DNA of 64,000 nt from Amoebophrya sp. A120. Its lineage: Eukaryota > Sar > Dinophyceae > Syndiniales > Amoebophryaceae. Made by a program: the position numbers and the translations under genes. Below are positions 12,923 through 25,400 of this stretch, piece by piece. Below the pieces are notes generated by a model that was not told where the DNA came from, did no database searches, and saw only the letters and a program-made list of their open reading frames with translations. The stretch covers positions 1,890,922-1,954,921 of the forward strand of contig CAJINV010000002.1 of the NCBI GenBank assembly GCA_905178155.1, in the 5' to 3' direction. Position 1 is the first letter of the stretch, and every line of letters starts with the position of its first letter.

Positions 12923-14272
12923 TTTTGCGCTGATCTTCGCGTGTGGTGTTTTTTGTGGGTCGTAGGTTCTTTAGATCATTTTTTTCGGTGGAGTTCTTTC
13001 GCCTATTAACATGGCAATCATGATCCACGACGAGTACGAGAACGTATGCTGTAGCTGTACTGCTACTCCTGTTCTCCTTTAACTACGACGTACGTGTTTG
13101 AATAAAAGACCCTAAAAATGACCATCGCACACGAACTCCTTGCAATTTCAACACGGTACGAGGACAAAAACAAAAACAGAAACAGATCCACATGTTGACC
13201 ATCTTGCGGCATCTCAGATCACAATTCTGGCGCATCAAGCAGGATAAACTTGTTCCCGCAATTTTAGTGCACTTTTTTCGTCTTGATCTTCAAAGGAAGA
13301 ACAAGGAGAGCAGCCCTCCTGATGAAAGCCCGCTAGTCCTGTTCACAGAAGCTTGTGAAAAGATCAGATCTTTTGATCACCACACAATGGCATTGGTAAA
13401 GTACTTACAAGGCAGATATGATGATGATCCAGATCTTCCTGTCGCGCGAGCCATCTGGTTCTGGACGTCGTCCTCGTCGAGTGGTCACATATAAAAGCCG
13501 ACACGACAAAACGTAAACACGGCGCGAAGAGGAACTCCGCTTAGTTTCCGGCTTGATGTTGTCCAACTGTTGCAAAAAGATCTTGTTCCTACTTCCATAC
13601 TTCTTACACATTCCACCATGCTTGGCGCGGTGGTGTGTCTGATGTGCTAGAAGAGAACACCACGACCAGAGCGTCTCCCACCTTCTCGGCCGGTCGTCCG
13701 GCTCTTACAACTGCTCGAGCTCAGTACAACAGCCTTGTCGCTCAATGGCATGATCGATGTCGTTCAGAGTTATCGCCACCGAATTCTAATTGTACAGTTT
13801 ATACGGATTGGACTTTCTCATGCATGGTACTATTATGTACAACAATGCTTTTGGTTCTGTACCGGCGCATTAAAGCAACCGCAATTCGATAAGCTTGAGC
13901 ACTAGTACCTACCCTCCAAAATGTGAAATTCTTATTTTACAGGAAAAATGTTCTACTTGACGCGGCTAACTCTAAAAATAAAACAGCACATGGCGTGCGT
14001 GAATTCGTGAAAATGATGAAAATTTGAAAGGAAATGTCTAAACTTGTGATAATTTTGCTAAACATAGGTATGAGAAATCTTGCTAAAAAATAGAATGCAA
14101 ACGATTGATTCGTAAAGTGAAAGCTTGCTTCCTCCTCGTCGCAATGTATCCCATTCTTCAATTGGTTTACGATTGAGTTCATTGTCGTGTAAATACATTT
14201 GACAAAAAACAAACAAAAAAAAAAACTCAATCCTCCGTTGAAAACATCTGCAATCGAGTTAAGTAGTTTCCG
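12923..14272. other. Intergenic, RAP-like gene to repeat-domain gene 1
   Basis: About 1.35 kb. Plus-strand open frames at 13192-13494 and 13635-13892 are the longest, the latter with a C-terminal hydrophobic stretch (SCMVLLCTTMLLVLY). They have no recognisable motif and run against every other gene, so I do not call them. The distal 350 bp is AT-rich. Confidence 0.45.
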
Positions 14273-17200
14273 TCACACTGCGACATGAAGTTCTTGGACA
14301 GCAGACGAGCTTTGGTCCTCCTCTCCGGCAAGAGAAAAACTTGACCTTGTCGCCCGCACACCAGCAGCTGCCCCGTCTTCAAGAGTCCGCTCGTTCTTCC
14401 TGTTGTTCTCGACAGCCTCCTCGTTATTTGCAGCAGAACGAGGTAGTTGTTGCGTCTTCTCCTCAGCTACTTGTTCGCGAGACGGTTGTACTTCTTCTTC
14501 TTCTTCTTTTTGTCCACCTTGTCGTTCGAGAAAGGAATTCGTCGCCGAACTAAGCACCGCCACGGAATCTACTGTACCACTTTCGCCACAGCAACCGGGT
14601 GTTGCGTCCTTTTCCTCGTAGGTGGTGGCTTCGTTTAGTGAGTTATCCAGTTGTTCCCCTGCTCCGTCATCAGGGGCCCCCGACCCCTCTTGTTCACCCT
14701 GTTGTTCCCCTGCTCCGTCATCAGGGGCCCCCGACCCCTCTTTTTCATCTACGGAGGAGGCGGCTTCTGTTGAAGCTGGACGACTTGGGAGGGGCCGCTG
14801 CACAGAAGTACTAGGCGGCCCCGCTGCGGTAAACCATTGCCACTCGAAATTTCCGTCGGCTTTTATGGAACTCTCAACCGTTACATTCTCAACTGTTACA
14901 TGAATTAGAATTTGTGACGCGAGAACTACTAACAGCAAAAGTAAAAGGGGTTGTAGGGGAGAGCTTGTGCTTGCATCTCTCGCATTATTACAAATTTGGC
15001 ACAGAAGATTATCGAGAATTTGTCATGCGAAGTAGCTTGACTTTGTGGCTTAAAATAGCAATTTCGCATGACAAATCACCACGTAGCGGTTGAGAATGTA
15101 ACTGATTTGAGAGTCCCATAGCTTTCGCAGTAACTTGCACGTACAGTTGCGCAGTGTCAAAGGCTATGAAATGCAAACATGTCTGGGTCTGGAAAAATGC
15201 AAACTTGTCATGCATATTTTGCATGCCCCACGAGGTCTGCAATGCAGGACCTAGCATGACAGGTTCTGCGAAGTCTCTATCAACATGTCCATCCTGCATG
15301 ACAAACTGCCGCTAAACTTGTTCAAAAGTGGACGCCTTCTGGTAATCATGCAACACAAATTTCTGTACTATCCAGACTCAGCATGACAAGTTGCATCCTT
15401 CCAGATCCAGACCCAGACATTTTGGCAATGCATAAAGTCGGTCTCCAGGCTGATGCCGTGGACTGTCTTTCCTATGCAAAGAACAAACTGTTTCACTCCT
15501 GTAAACTTGTCACGCAGAGAACGAAACACCAAAGTGTTTGTCTTGCTACACCTGCAACCCAGTGGATTTGTAAGCGTGTCTTCCCTTGGGAAACGCGCAT
15601 GGCAAATTTTCTGTGTCATGTGTAGCAAACTTGTAATGCAGATCTTGCAAAACCATCATTCACAGTGAAACAGTTTTTTCTTGCGATATTTCCGGTTTCC
15701 CAGTCAACGTCAACGGGGATATCCTTGGCGTCGTCGGGCGAAAACAAGGACACAAGTTTCGCCCTGGCCTATGACAACGAAAAATAATTCTCCCTCCCCA
15801 TATTGAAACGCTGATTTGCGTGTTTGAGAAAATAAGGGCAGGGCTCCCCCGTGATTTGTGTATTTTGAAACGCTGATTTGTGTAGCATGATTTGCGAAGA
15901 TCACCACGTTGTCATGCTAGAAGCGAAGAGATGTGGCCTTTAGCGCTGGCTGGCATCGGAAAGCGTTGCGCTTTGCGCATGAGAGGAAGCAACACAACTG
16001 GAGGCGGGAAACAGCATGACAAATTCCCTGCAAGAAACGAGGCCGCACATGCGTCTCTGGGGCTACTTCTTTATTGTGGACGGAAATCCGGCATCACAAA
16101 TTTTCTTTTCAATATGGGGAGGGCGGATTTTTCCTCATGATAAGAAGCTATCCTCCCATTTCGCCAGGCATCCGAACTCGGCGGACCTGGGAATGTCTTT
16201 CTCGTATGGCCCGAAGCAGAACTGCTCAAATCGCCCCCCATTCGGGCCGAATGGTTCGTGTCGAATCTCATCGTAACTGGGACTGGTTTCTGTATTAGCT
16301 TCGTACAGAACGTGCACCCACTTTCGGTCGTCCGGCCGCCGCTTGGTCAGCAGGCCGTGGTGTTTATCCAACGCACCCGGCGGGTTCGAGCAAAATTCAT
16401 TCGTGACCGGACCCATGTCTGTGATGGGTGTCAATTCGTCCGGGCACGGTTGTTTCGGGTTTCCGCCCTCGAGAAAGGTAGAGGTCAGATGAACTTGATG
16501 TTCTCTGTGCTGCGGAACTACAACCTCCTCCGCGCCGTCTTTTAGTGGACGACCTCGTCCTCTTATCCAGGAAAAAAACTGTGTACGTGTAACTTTCTTG
16601 GGGAAGTAGCATCACAAGTTTGCTCTGCATGACACAGAAAACCTGTCATGCGTAGCTAGTACGTGAAAATACGTACGAAAAGAGCCTGTGATGAATGTCC
16701 AGCATGACAGGTGTCAGTGTCTTGCATCGTCTGCAACACAAAGTTACACTTACACAGTTTTTTTCTTGGATACCTCTTTCGTGCTCGTTGGGGTCCATGA
16801 TCTCTTGGAGCATGGCCACCGCGTTCGAGTCCTCTTTTGCTGATCCGGGGTCACAACATTCAGGCGCAGCCGCCTTCTCCTGGTATGTGCGCTATGCACT
16901 GCAAATATGTAATCTGGATGTGGAAGACGAAGAGTCCGAGTTTGTCATGCTAAATCTGATCGATACAAAAATCTGTATTGCGTGAGGACCAGCAAATAAA
17001 GTCCTCACTTTTGGTTAATACCAGAAGGCCGCGGCAGTTGCAGTTCTCATGCGGATTCAGCATTGCGTAGCCTTCTCAAAACTTGTGATGCTAGAGCCCG
17101 CATTCCAGACCTTCTGGGTCATACAAAATATGCATGACAATGACAAACCTGGCAATCTTCCAGACAACATCCAGGCATATTTGCGGTTGATACGCGCAGC

Positions 17201-20200
17201 TCCTTTTCTAGCAGATCTTCTTGCTCACCGTCACCGCTGCTGCCGTGCAGCGGTGAGTGGTCTTCTTGTTGCTCTGAAGGAGTACTTATCCTGTGCAAAA
17301 GTATCGTACTCGTACTAGTCGCAGTCATGCAAGACAAATTTCTTTTTCAAGCTAAATCAGCATGATAAATTCCATTTGTCATGCTGAGCTAATTTGTAGT
17401 ATTGCAATACTACGAGTACGATCCTTTTGCAGTTCATAGTACTACCTTCTGGCCTCGCTGTTCGAGAAGGCGACGGGCCGCGCTGTCCACTGCGAGGCAG
17501 TTCTTCCTCACCTGCTAACAAGGACCGCTCGGACGAAGAAGAAGATGGCCCGCCGGAGGCCGTAAACCACTTCCACCGAAACTGACCGTCTTGGAGCGCT
17601 TCGATTTGGACATAGAGCTGCGACGTGTCGAAGGCAGTCGTGGACGGGATGCCGTCAAGTACGAGGGGGTGGTCAAAGCTCCCGTGCCATTTGTCCTCAC
17701 TCCATTCGATCCAATGCCCAAATAGGGGCCGGCGGACCCCTACTTCCTCCAAACAATCATGTTCCGCTGATTCCCTGAGGTTACTGTACGGACCAAAGCA
17801 GTACATCTGGTGGCGCCCTTCTTTCGCCCCGTCCTTCTTGTCGGAAACGGAGGGGATTTCGTGCTGGTTGCGGTACACGTGGACGGACCGCTCCTTGTTT
17901 TTCTGGTCAAACTTGCCCAGCAGCCCCACGATGTCCGCTCTCGCCGGCGTGCACGTTCTGGCGGTCAGCGTGGGCACATCGGTTATCTCCGTGAAGTCTT
18001 TCGAACAGGCGCCGGGTCGTCCACCCGCGAGTTTATTCTTCCTGTTGAGGTTCTTCATTATTGAGGTCCGCTGATGACGATGTTTTTTTCCTTGATGTCC
18101 CGCCTCCAGAAAAGTGGACGTGGAGCTACTGTTTTTATTGTTCATCTTGGTCGTGTCCATGAAAATATCCTTCTTCGTCGTGTTCTTAGCGTTAGCAAAA
18201 GCAATTCGGCTAGTGCTTTTTGTACTGCTAGTCCTCGATGTAGTTCCTGTTCCGGCGGTTCTTGCATCCTCTTCTTGTTGCTCCTCTTCTTCTTCTCCTC
18301 GAGCAGGCGCCGTTCCGTGACTCGTCCTCCCACTGCGTCGGCTACTACTTGTACTTCTGATATGTTTACGTCGTGCTCGTGGAGATGAACTTCTGCCAGA
18401 ACAATTATGCTCGCTTTCAAGATGTCCTTCGGCCGCGCCGTGTTCCTCCGGCAGCAGCAGCTGCTGCAGCTGCTCCTGCTGCGCGAAGGAACTACTACTG
18501 CTGCTACTTCCCCCCGGCGCGGCGATCGCGGAGCTAGTGTCGCCACAGCACCCGGGCTCCGAAGCCTTCGCATCGTACACGACGTCCTCGTCGGGGGGTT
18601 TAGAAGTGGTACTGCTAGAAGTTGGGGGGCCCAGCGTAGATGTAGCGTTTGTGTTAGAAGTTGTGTTCGGTAGTTCAGCACTGAACAAGGTCTGGTTCGT
18701 GCCAGCGGTGGCCCCGTCCGTGCCGTCGGGGGCGTTCTCTCCCTATGAAGTGCAAAAGCATCGCTGCGATGCTTTCGTATAAATGCATTACAAATTTTCT
18801 CAGCATGAGAAATAAAATTTGTAATGCGGATTTACCTTAAGGTAAAGATTTGTAATGCATGACTGCAATACGAATACGATGCTTTTGCACAGGATACTTC
18901 CTCCTGGGAGGAGGAGACGGTCTCCTCCTCGTCCCCTTGGAACCAGGTCACTTTGAATATCGAAAGGGAAAATCCCCCCTCCCCATATTGAAACGGAAAT
19001 TTCTGTTGCTGGATTTGTGTACACAAATCAGCTTTGTATTGCAGGAAGGCATTGCGGCCACTTCCCCAGGCTAGGGAGGGGTGTATCGGTCTAGTTGTTC
19101 AGCATGGAAAGTTGCTCACTTAAGCTCATCATCTGTAGGCCCAACAGCACGACAAATCGCTTCCACAATGGGGGCGAAGCTTCTGCCCTTGTCTCCTTGC
19201 AAGACAAATGTGATTTGTGGCCTCAAATCAGCAGCACAAATTTTCGGAAATATGCCTTTTCGATATGGGGAGGGTGACTTTTTCCTTTCAATATTGAATT
19301 TTGTGTAGTCTTCCGCCGCGGCTTCGATCTGGATGTAGTAAGGCTCAGCAATACCGTTTTCCACCTGGACGGCTCCAGGCAAAAGTTGAAAGTCAGGATC
19401 CCATGACATATCAGCCCTACGGCACACGTACTCCTCTCCGCTCGGATTCCGAATTGCGTAGCTATCCGCGGGGGGCTGCAGGCCGAAGCAGAAGGAGTCC
19501 ACCGTCCTGTCGGCGTTTTTCGGGTCATCTGCCAGCTCGGCTTGCTTGTCTGCCCGGATCACGTGGACTGCATTTGTTCCTGCTTCACCGCCTTCTTGCA
19601 AAGTTGGGTCGGCGACCCGGCTTCTAAACTTCCCCAACAAACCACCCGCACAAGATACTTCTAAATCCACAAAGCCAGAAATCGGTTTTTTGCCGGTGCA
19701 CTTCGTGCCCGCCTGGCAGTTTCCGCACGAGGCTGTTGTTCTTCGTGTTTTTCCTTCAAGATGCTTTTGCTTGTCCATGATCTCCAGCGCCTCGCTGATA
19801 GTGGTCTGATGTTTAATATTCTGTTCCACAAACGAGCTCGACACTTCCCCCTTCGCCACGGTGCCCGCGCCGGTGTCGCAGCACCCAGGTGATTGCTCTT
19901 TTTCCTTATACGCCACAGGGCCTTGCCCTTGTCCTACTTCGCTGGAACTATCCAGCTTGTTTTCAACAAGACCGTCTTGGTCTTGTTCCTCCTTCTGAGC
20001 CTCAGAGTTGCCTCCAAACTTTGGCGGTTCCATGGCCGCGGGCGTCGTGGTGGATGTCGTCGACGTCGACAACGACTCGGTAGAAGTTTGCGTGCCCTCA
20101 GCAGGAGGTGCATCCTCGTCGCCATTGGTCGTTTGTTCAGGGTCAATGCTGTTCCCCTCGCCAGTGTCGCCGTTTGATGATGTTCCGCTCTGCAGTCCTA

Positions 20201-21269
20201 TCGGCGTCGGAGTTTCGGCTCCTACAACTACCTCCTCTGTACTGTCCATGACCGGTAGTTCGTAGCATCTATTGTTAGGATTTCCCGGGCAAGTTCCGTC
20301 GAAAAACCACTGCGCGTTGAACTTTGTGTCGTCGTGCGGGTCGGCGCTGACCTGGAGGTAGATGCCGCGGTTCAGGTTGCCGAGTTGTTCTTGCTGCGTT
20401 ATTGCTGCTCGGACGAGGTGAGTATTCGCAAAAGGTGTCGGGTTGGACCAGTAGGCGGGATAATGCCACGCGTTGGCTACGTCCGCACTGCCCTCGTAGC
20501 AGACGTAAGTTTCGTGTTCAGGACCGTCGGTAGCGATCTGGTAGTCGGCGCCCGTTCCGAAACACTTGGCGTCTACAAACTCATCGGCGTTCCACTGTGT
20601 TCTGTCGGACCAGTCGTACGGATTATAGGTTTGTTTCTTGTCCGAGTTCCATCCTCTTTGCAGGATGTGCACGTTCCAGTTCCGGTCCACGCTGCTCGTG
20701 TAGGGACAAGCATTCACCTTTGGGTGATACAGGGAGCTCAACTTGTTCAGATCCTTTCCGAAAACCCCGCCTGCACAGGTAATCACCTCTATCGGTACGT
20801 CCGGAATCGGAACAAAGCCCCGAGAGCTGCATTGCGCGAAACCGGGAGCTTCGTTGACGTTCGCGTCAAAACACGAAGCAGTAGTTGCGGACAACACTCG
20901 ACCACTCTCTTGTCGTTCCCGGGCTTCCTCTTGGCGTCCTCGAGCCCTAGAAGTACTTGTGCTCCCGGTGCGGATCTTCTTGCCCGCCCTACTCGAAGTT
21001 CTTGAAGATCCTATTTTTCGTGTTCCCTCTCTATTGCGCGCTGCGCCCTGCTGCGCAGCGGTTTTACTGTCGAGGAGCGTTCGTGCGGCCGCAGCGAAGG
21101 TGGAGGTGGACCACAACGGCGGGATGAACCACAGATGAAGAGGCTGCAGACTGCGAGTACTGCTTGTGTCGGAGTAGAGAGCCGCCGCGAGCAGGAGCAG
21201 GAAGACCGAGTGGGCCGACAACCCGCGGAAAGAGGATGAGGATGAGGTTGTGGACGACATGTTGTTCAT
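14273..21269 (-). CDS. Secreted repeat-domain protein 1, four domain copies
   Basis: This gene has about 1,560 codons. The Met at 21269 precedes a signal peptide (SAHSVFLLLLAAALYSD), which is why I prefer it to the in-frame Met at 21389. Four copies of an unrecognised domain follow. Copies 1 and 2 (near 20.9-20.3 and 19.7-18.9 kb) show CAGG(V/L)xGK, VHxx, CFG, a third Cys, and Y(L/I)Q(V/I)...TKFxxxWF. Copies 3 and 4 (near 18.0-17.5 and 16.5-14.8 kb) keep VHV, CFGPY and QLYVQ(I/V)...W(K/Q)WFTA. Each copy is followed by a CC motif and a short SxF-type linker. A 15-residue repeat (EGSGAPDDGAGEQ) lies after copy 4. Nine introners lie inside, and one continuous frame results after their removal. 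The protein ends ELHVAV. It is probably secreted or on the cell surface; I do not know its function. Confidence 0.72.
14650..14745 (-). repeat. Tandem 45-bp coding repeat
   Basis: Two near-identical copies of a segment encoding EGSGAPDDGAGEQ follow the last domain of repeat-domain protein 1. It is likely a recent in-frame duplication in an acidic, disordered tail. Confidence 0.8.
14864..15120 (-). mobile_element. Introner, family C
   Basis: Ends TATGGAACTCTCAACCGTTA and ...TTTGAGAGTCCCATA. Flanked by GCTTT on both sides. Removal joins VTAKA to DGNFEW in frame. Confidence 0.87.
15165..15434 (-). mobile_element. Introner, family B
   Basis: Ends TATGAAATGCAAACATG and CATTTTGGCAATGCATA around the GTCTGGGTCTGGA stem. 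Flanks AAGGC and AAGTC (one mismatch). Removal joins LETDF to DTAQLY in frame. Confidence 0.84.
15473..15688 (-). mobile_element. Introner, family F
   Basis: Ends TATGCAAAGAACAAACTG and CAGTTTTTTCTTGCGATA. Flanked by TTTCC on both sides. Removal joins WETGK to TVHGIS in frame. Confidence 0.86.
15770..16142 (-). mobile_element. Introner, family G, atypical
   Basis: The ends match only loosely (TATGACAACG and CCTCATGATA), although both carry the CTCCCCATATTG stem. At 373 bp it is the longest element and seems to contain a partial internal duplication near 15.8-15.9 kb. The flanks TGGCC and AGAAG do not match. Removing it by the usual rule still joins KWEDSF to WAKLVS in frame. Confidence 0.65.
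16564..16772 (-). mobile_element. Introner, family E
   Basis: Ends TATCCAGGAAAAAAACTGTG and complement. Flanked by CCTCT on both sides. This is one of the few sites where the repeat would permit a GT-AG intron. Removal joins NEHER to GRGRPL in frame. Confidence 0.87.
16893..17192 (-). mobile_element. Introner, family B
   Basis: Ends TATGCACTGCAAATATG and CATATTTGCGGTTGATA. Flanks TGCGC and CGCGC (one mismatch). Removal joins EKELRA to YQEKAA in frame. Confidence 0.82.
17287..17438 (-). mobile_element. Introner, family A
   Basis: Ends TATCCTGTGCAAAAGTATCG and CGATCCTTTTGCAGTTCATA. Flanked by GTACT on both sides. Removal keeps the frame across EGSTPSEQ. Confidence 0.87.
18744..18896 (-). mobile_element. 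Introner, family A
   Basis: Ends TATGAAGTGCAAAAGCATCG and CGATGCTTTTGCACAGGATA. Flanks CTCCC and CTTCC (one mismatch). Removal joins SSQEE to ENAPDG in frame. Confidence 0.84.
18958..19293 (-). mobile_element. Introner, family G
   Basis: Ends TATCGAAAGGGAAAATCCCC and ...TTTTTCCTTTCAATA. Flanked by TTGAA on both sides. Removal restores YTKFKVTWF of domain copy 2, matching the other copies. Confidence 0.88.
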
Positions 21270-22491
21270 GGTTCTCCGAAGAAGCTGTTGCTTGACTAGT
21301 ACTTCTCTTGGGTGTCGTTCCCGATAGAAATACTTATCCGCTCCTTGCTCAGTCCGTGCCGCAGCCTCTAAGCCCTCTCTGATGGGCATGTCCTCCTTGC
21401 AGCGGGGGTAGCATTGCCGAAATGCGTCTTGGTTGTCGAGGGGGACATTTATCTTTCACGCACCAACTTCGAGGAACAACATAGCTGCGCAACAGTGATA
21501 GATCGTAGAGCAGTAGCGCTATCTTGTGGAAAATGGGGGGAAAAAATATCTAATTTCTCGTTTGTGCGACGACAAAAAAATAAGTAGGAAATGATGTGTA
21601 GTTGGTAATCGGGGGGGGGGTTAGATGAATGTAATGTGGGTCAAACGTGAATAACAGCCTGCGGAAGAAAGGAATTGTATGCACTTCGGATAGCGTAGAG
21701 CGACAGGAGCAGAGGCAGAAAGAGAAACCTTCCCCCATGGGTTGTAACAAAGTACGAGTCACGTTTGGTCGACAACCCAGCACGACTTTTGGTGCCACGA
21801 ACGAAAAACTTGTTCCGACGTTTGGTACACCAGCAGCCATCAGCTGTTCAAGTACTTGTTGCGTTGAGCAAGCTACGTTTTCCCACTACACGAGAACGAA
21901 ATCACGACGAATTGAAGTTTGAAATTGTGTGTGTGTAAAGCCGCGCTGGTAGTTCTTGGGCGTAAAGATACAGCAGGACGAAATAAAAACAGACAGCGGT
22001 TCTACTTTTGCACCATGGACGAATCTTCTGAATTCAAAATCAAGACGAATGCCGACGTACTTACAGAAAAAGAGGGAAGTTCTTACTTACTTATACTTCT
22101 GCACCAACCGATCATGTTGTACAACGTTACGACATTGACGTGGAAAAGCGCGGACGAACAAACGAGAGGAATTGATTGTTGATCATGCTTTGTACGTAGC
22201 TTCAATATTGAGATACGGACGCAAGGGCAAGCGGTAAACGGTTTGTCTTTGTGCATACAAACGACAAAAGGGGGCGGGGGGGGGTATAAGAAAAGCAAAA
22301 GAGTGCGTCGTTTCTGTTTGCAAGAAAAAGAAGTGAAGAAAACATACTTCAAAAATGGAAACTTTAACAAAGTAACTACATTTATTCCAACGCAAGCGTG
22401 GCAGGCCGACATTGCCATACTCTCAGGGCTTGCGTACTTGTACATCAAGAGCCTCTACTTCCATCTTGTGCGATACTTTCTTGTTCCGTGC
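21270..22491. other. Intergenic between repeat-domain genes 1 and 2
   Basis: About 1.2 kb, AT-rich, with G runs near 21610 and 22270. The reading frame of gene 1 extends upstream to 21389 without a signal-peptide-like start. No supported gene is visible. Confidence 0.5.
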
Positions 22492-25400
22492 TTAAACTGC
22501 AACGAGATATGCAGCATCCTGAGCGTCCTCCCTATCCAATTCCACAAAAGCTGAATCGAGCATCCTCGGGGGCGCCTCGTCCTTTCCCCCAGCCGAATCG
22601 CCGTCTTTGCCGCAACACACTTCCCCAAAAATGCCGTCGTCATCGGCCACGATTTTCTTCGCAAATTTTTCCGGTGCAGAATCTTCGCCCCCCTTCGTCC
22701 ACCAACTAGCAACGAATTTCGTCTCATCACTTTCGTCCGCAACGATCTCCACGTAGGTGGTTGCGGGAACGCTGCCCGTCTCCGCTTCTTCGGCCGAAAC
22801 CCACTGTTTTACCCCCTCCGCCTGTGCGAAGGTTAAATTTCCCTGCCAATTTGCCGCGTCCCAATACCCTTCTTTGGTTCCACTCGAAGTACTGTGCTCC
22901 CCGCCTAGAAAGCACGCGTACTGCAGCGCCGGCGTGGAGGTTGTTGTATCATTTTTGGTAATTATTTCCTCGTCGGCGATTTTCATCTCCCCATGGCCGA
23001 AGCAGAACGCCGCGGCAAATTCGTTGGCGTTGCCTGGTTGTGTTTTCCCGTCCGGGCCGTGCTGCAGTATATGAACCATGTAGTTTTCCAAGCCCCCCGT
23101 TTCCCCATAATCGCGGGGCTTCGCGAGGACCCCGCCCGAGCAGGTGATGGTCTCTTCCGCGATGCCGGGAATCCGCTCGTGGCCCCGTGTGCTGCACTCC
23201 CCGGTCCCGCTTTTCAACAGCTTATTTCCTTCTTCGCCCCTCGGCTCATCTCCTGCTGCCTCCGGCGGTGTTCGCAGGAGATGATCTTCTGATGTCTGCG
23301 TTCTTTGCGGTACTGAGAGGAAAAATCCCCCCTTCCCATATCGAAAAGGCATGCTTCCGAAGATTTGTCTTGCTGATTTGAATCCACAAATCCCGTCCGT
23401 CTTGCAAGAAGACAAATGCAGAGGCTTCCCTGCCATTACGGGAACGGTTTGGCATGCTGTCGGGCCTAGAGGACAGCCGTTTGCCATGCTGAACAACTAG
23501 AGGACCCATACGCCCCTACCTAGCCTGGGGATCTGGCCGCAGTGCCTCTCTGCAATACAAATCGGATTTGTGTACACAAATCCAGCATCAGAAATTCTGT
23601 TTTGATATGGGGCGGGGGGATTTTTCCTTTCGATATGCGGGCGGCCCCCGTCTCTCGGGTCGCGCCGGGACCCGCCGCCGCGCACGGGATCATGTTATCC
23701 TGAGTAAAAACGTCCCCACACCAGAGTTGTCATGCAAATCTGCATGCCACAAAGGTTTGTCATGCGGAGCGCCATGAGAGGCGTTTTCTAGTCGTGTTTT
23801 GGAATTTGTGATGCTATAATCTGCATGATATACTAGATCTGTGTTGCTGCTGAACTACCTAAACAGGATTACACTACGAGGAGAAACTTGTCATGCCAAA
23901 TGACCCAAGCTGGCTGATTTGTCTAGCAGATTTCCCATCTTGACTCTGGTGTGGGGACGTTTTTACATTTGATACATGTTGTTGTGGATTTAATATTCCT
24001 GCGAAGATATCTTTTACTTCATCACGGGCGACATCATTCTTTCCCTCCTGAAAGACGACGTCGGTGACCAGGCGCTTTTCATCCTCCGCCGGGTGGTTCC
24101 TCCTCCTACCTACCATGGCCAGTATTTTCGCCTAGTTTCTGCTCTATTTCCAAAAAAGCAGCTGCGGCCGCAGCCGCCGACGAGGAGGACTGAAGCGCGG
24201 CCGAGGGCGCCCGGGTCACAGCTTGTTCGGCACTTCCGCAACACTGGTCCCCCTGCTCCTTCTCATCCTCATACAAATCCTCACCAGCGTCCTCGCCCGT
24301 CCACCAGGTTGCTACGAATTTCGTCTTATGCATTGCAAATATTATGTCTGGGTCGGGAAGGATGCGAACTTGTGATGGGCCTTTCACAACGCCCACAAAT
24401 CTCTCATGCATAGGCAGCAAACGATAACGATGGTCATTTCCTGTCAGCAAAATGGGGGATCTGTCATGCGGATGAGGCATTGCGGAAGCTTCTCGAAATC
24501 TGTGATGATAGGGCTTCCATGATAGACCTTCTGTCTCATCCAAAAACGACATGACAAACTCGCGCACCCATCCAGACTCAGACACATTTGCATTTGATAC
24601 GTCTCGTCATTTGCGTCCGCAACGATCTCCACGTAGCTTATCGCAAGAAAAAACTGTTTCACCGTGAACTTGTGATGCAGAAAATGGAACACAGAAGTAT
24701 TTGTCTTGCCACACCTGCAAGGCATTGGAATTTCAAGCGTATTCTCCCTTGGTAAACGCGCACGACAGGTTTTTCGTCTCGTGTGTAGCAAACTTGTGAT
24801 GCAGATCTTGCAAAATCATCAAATTGAAACAGTTTTTTCTTTGCATATAGCTCGAAGGAAAAACAGTAGTTGTATTTCCGGCCACCCCCTGCGTCTCCTG
24901 CTCCGCAGATATTGAATTATTACTGATCCAGGCTTCCACGCTCTTTGCCTGCGCGAACGGAATGTCGTCCTGCCAATTCACCGGATCCCAATAGCCTTCT
25001 TCCTCCTATGGCGCTCTCAAACGTTACATTCTCAACTGTTACACGGATTTGTCATGCAAAATGGCCATTAGCCTCCACTTGATCAAGGTGCTTAGCATGA
25101 CAAATTATCGAAGGCCTAAACAGCATGATATTACTCTGTGCAAAATCTTTGACGCGATAGCTGCAACGTTGCCACTTGCACTTTCAGTGTTGCTGTTCTT
25201 GCATTACAAATCCATGTAACAATTGAGAATGTAACGTTTGAGAACGCCATACCTCCGGCTTGGTCGTGTGCGCGCCGCCTAGAAAGCAAGAAAAATGCGC
25301 GGCCGTGGGGTTCACGATCTTGATCTCCCCTTTGCCGAAGCAGTACGCCGCCGCAAACTCGTCCGCGTTGCCTTCCTGTACTTTGTTCCCTTGTGCGCCG

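Noticed and set aside
13635-13892. Plus-strand open frame with a C-terminal hydrophobic segment
   Set aside because: Runs against all supported genes and has no recognisable motif; possible but unsupported.
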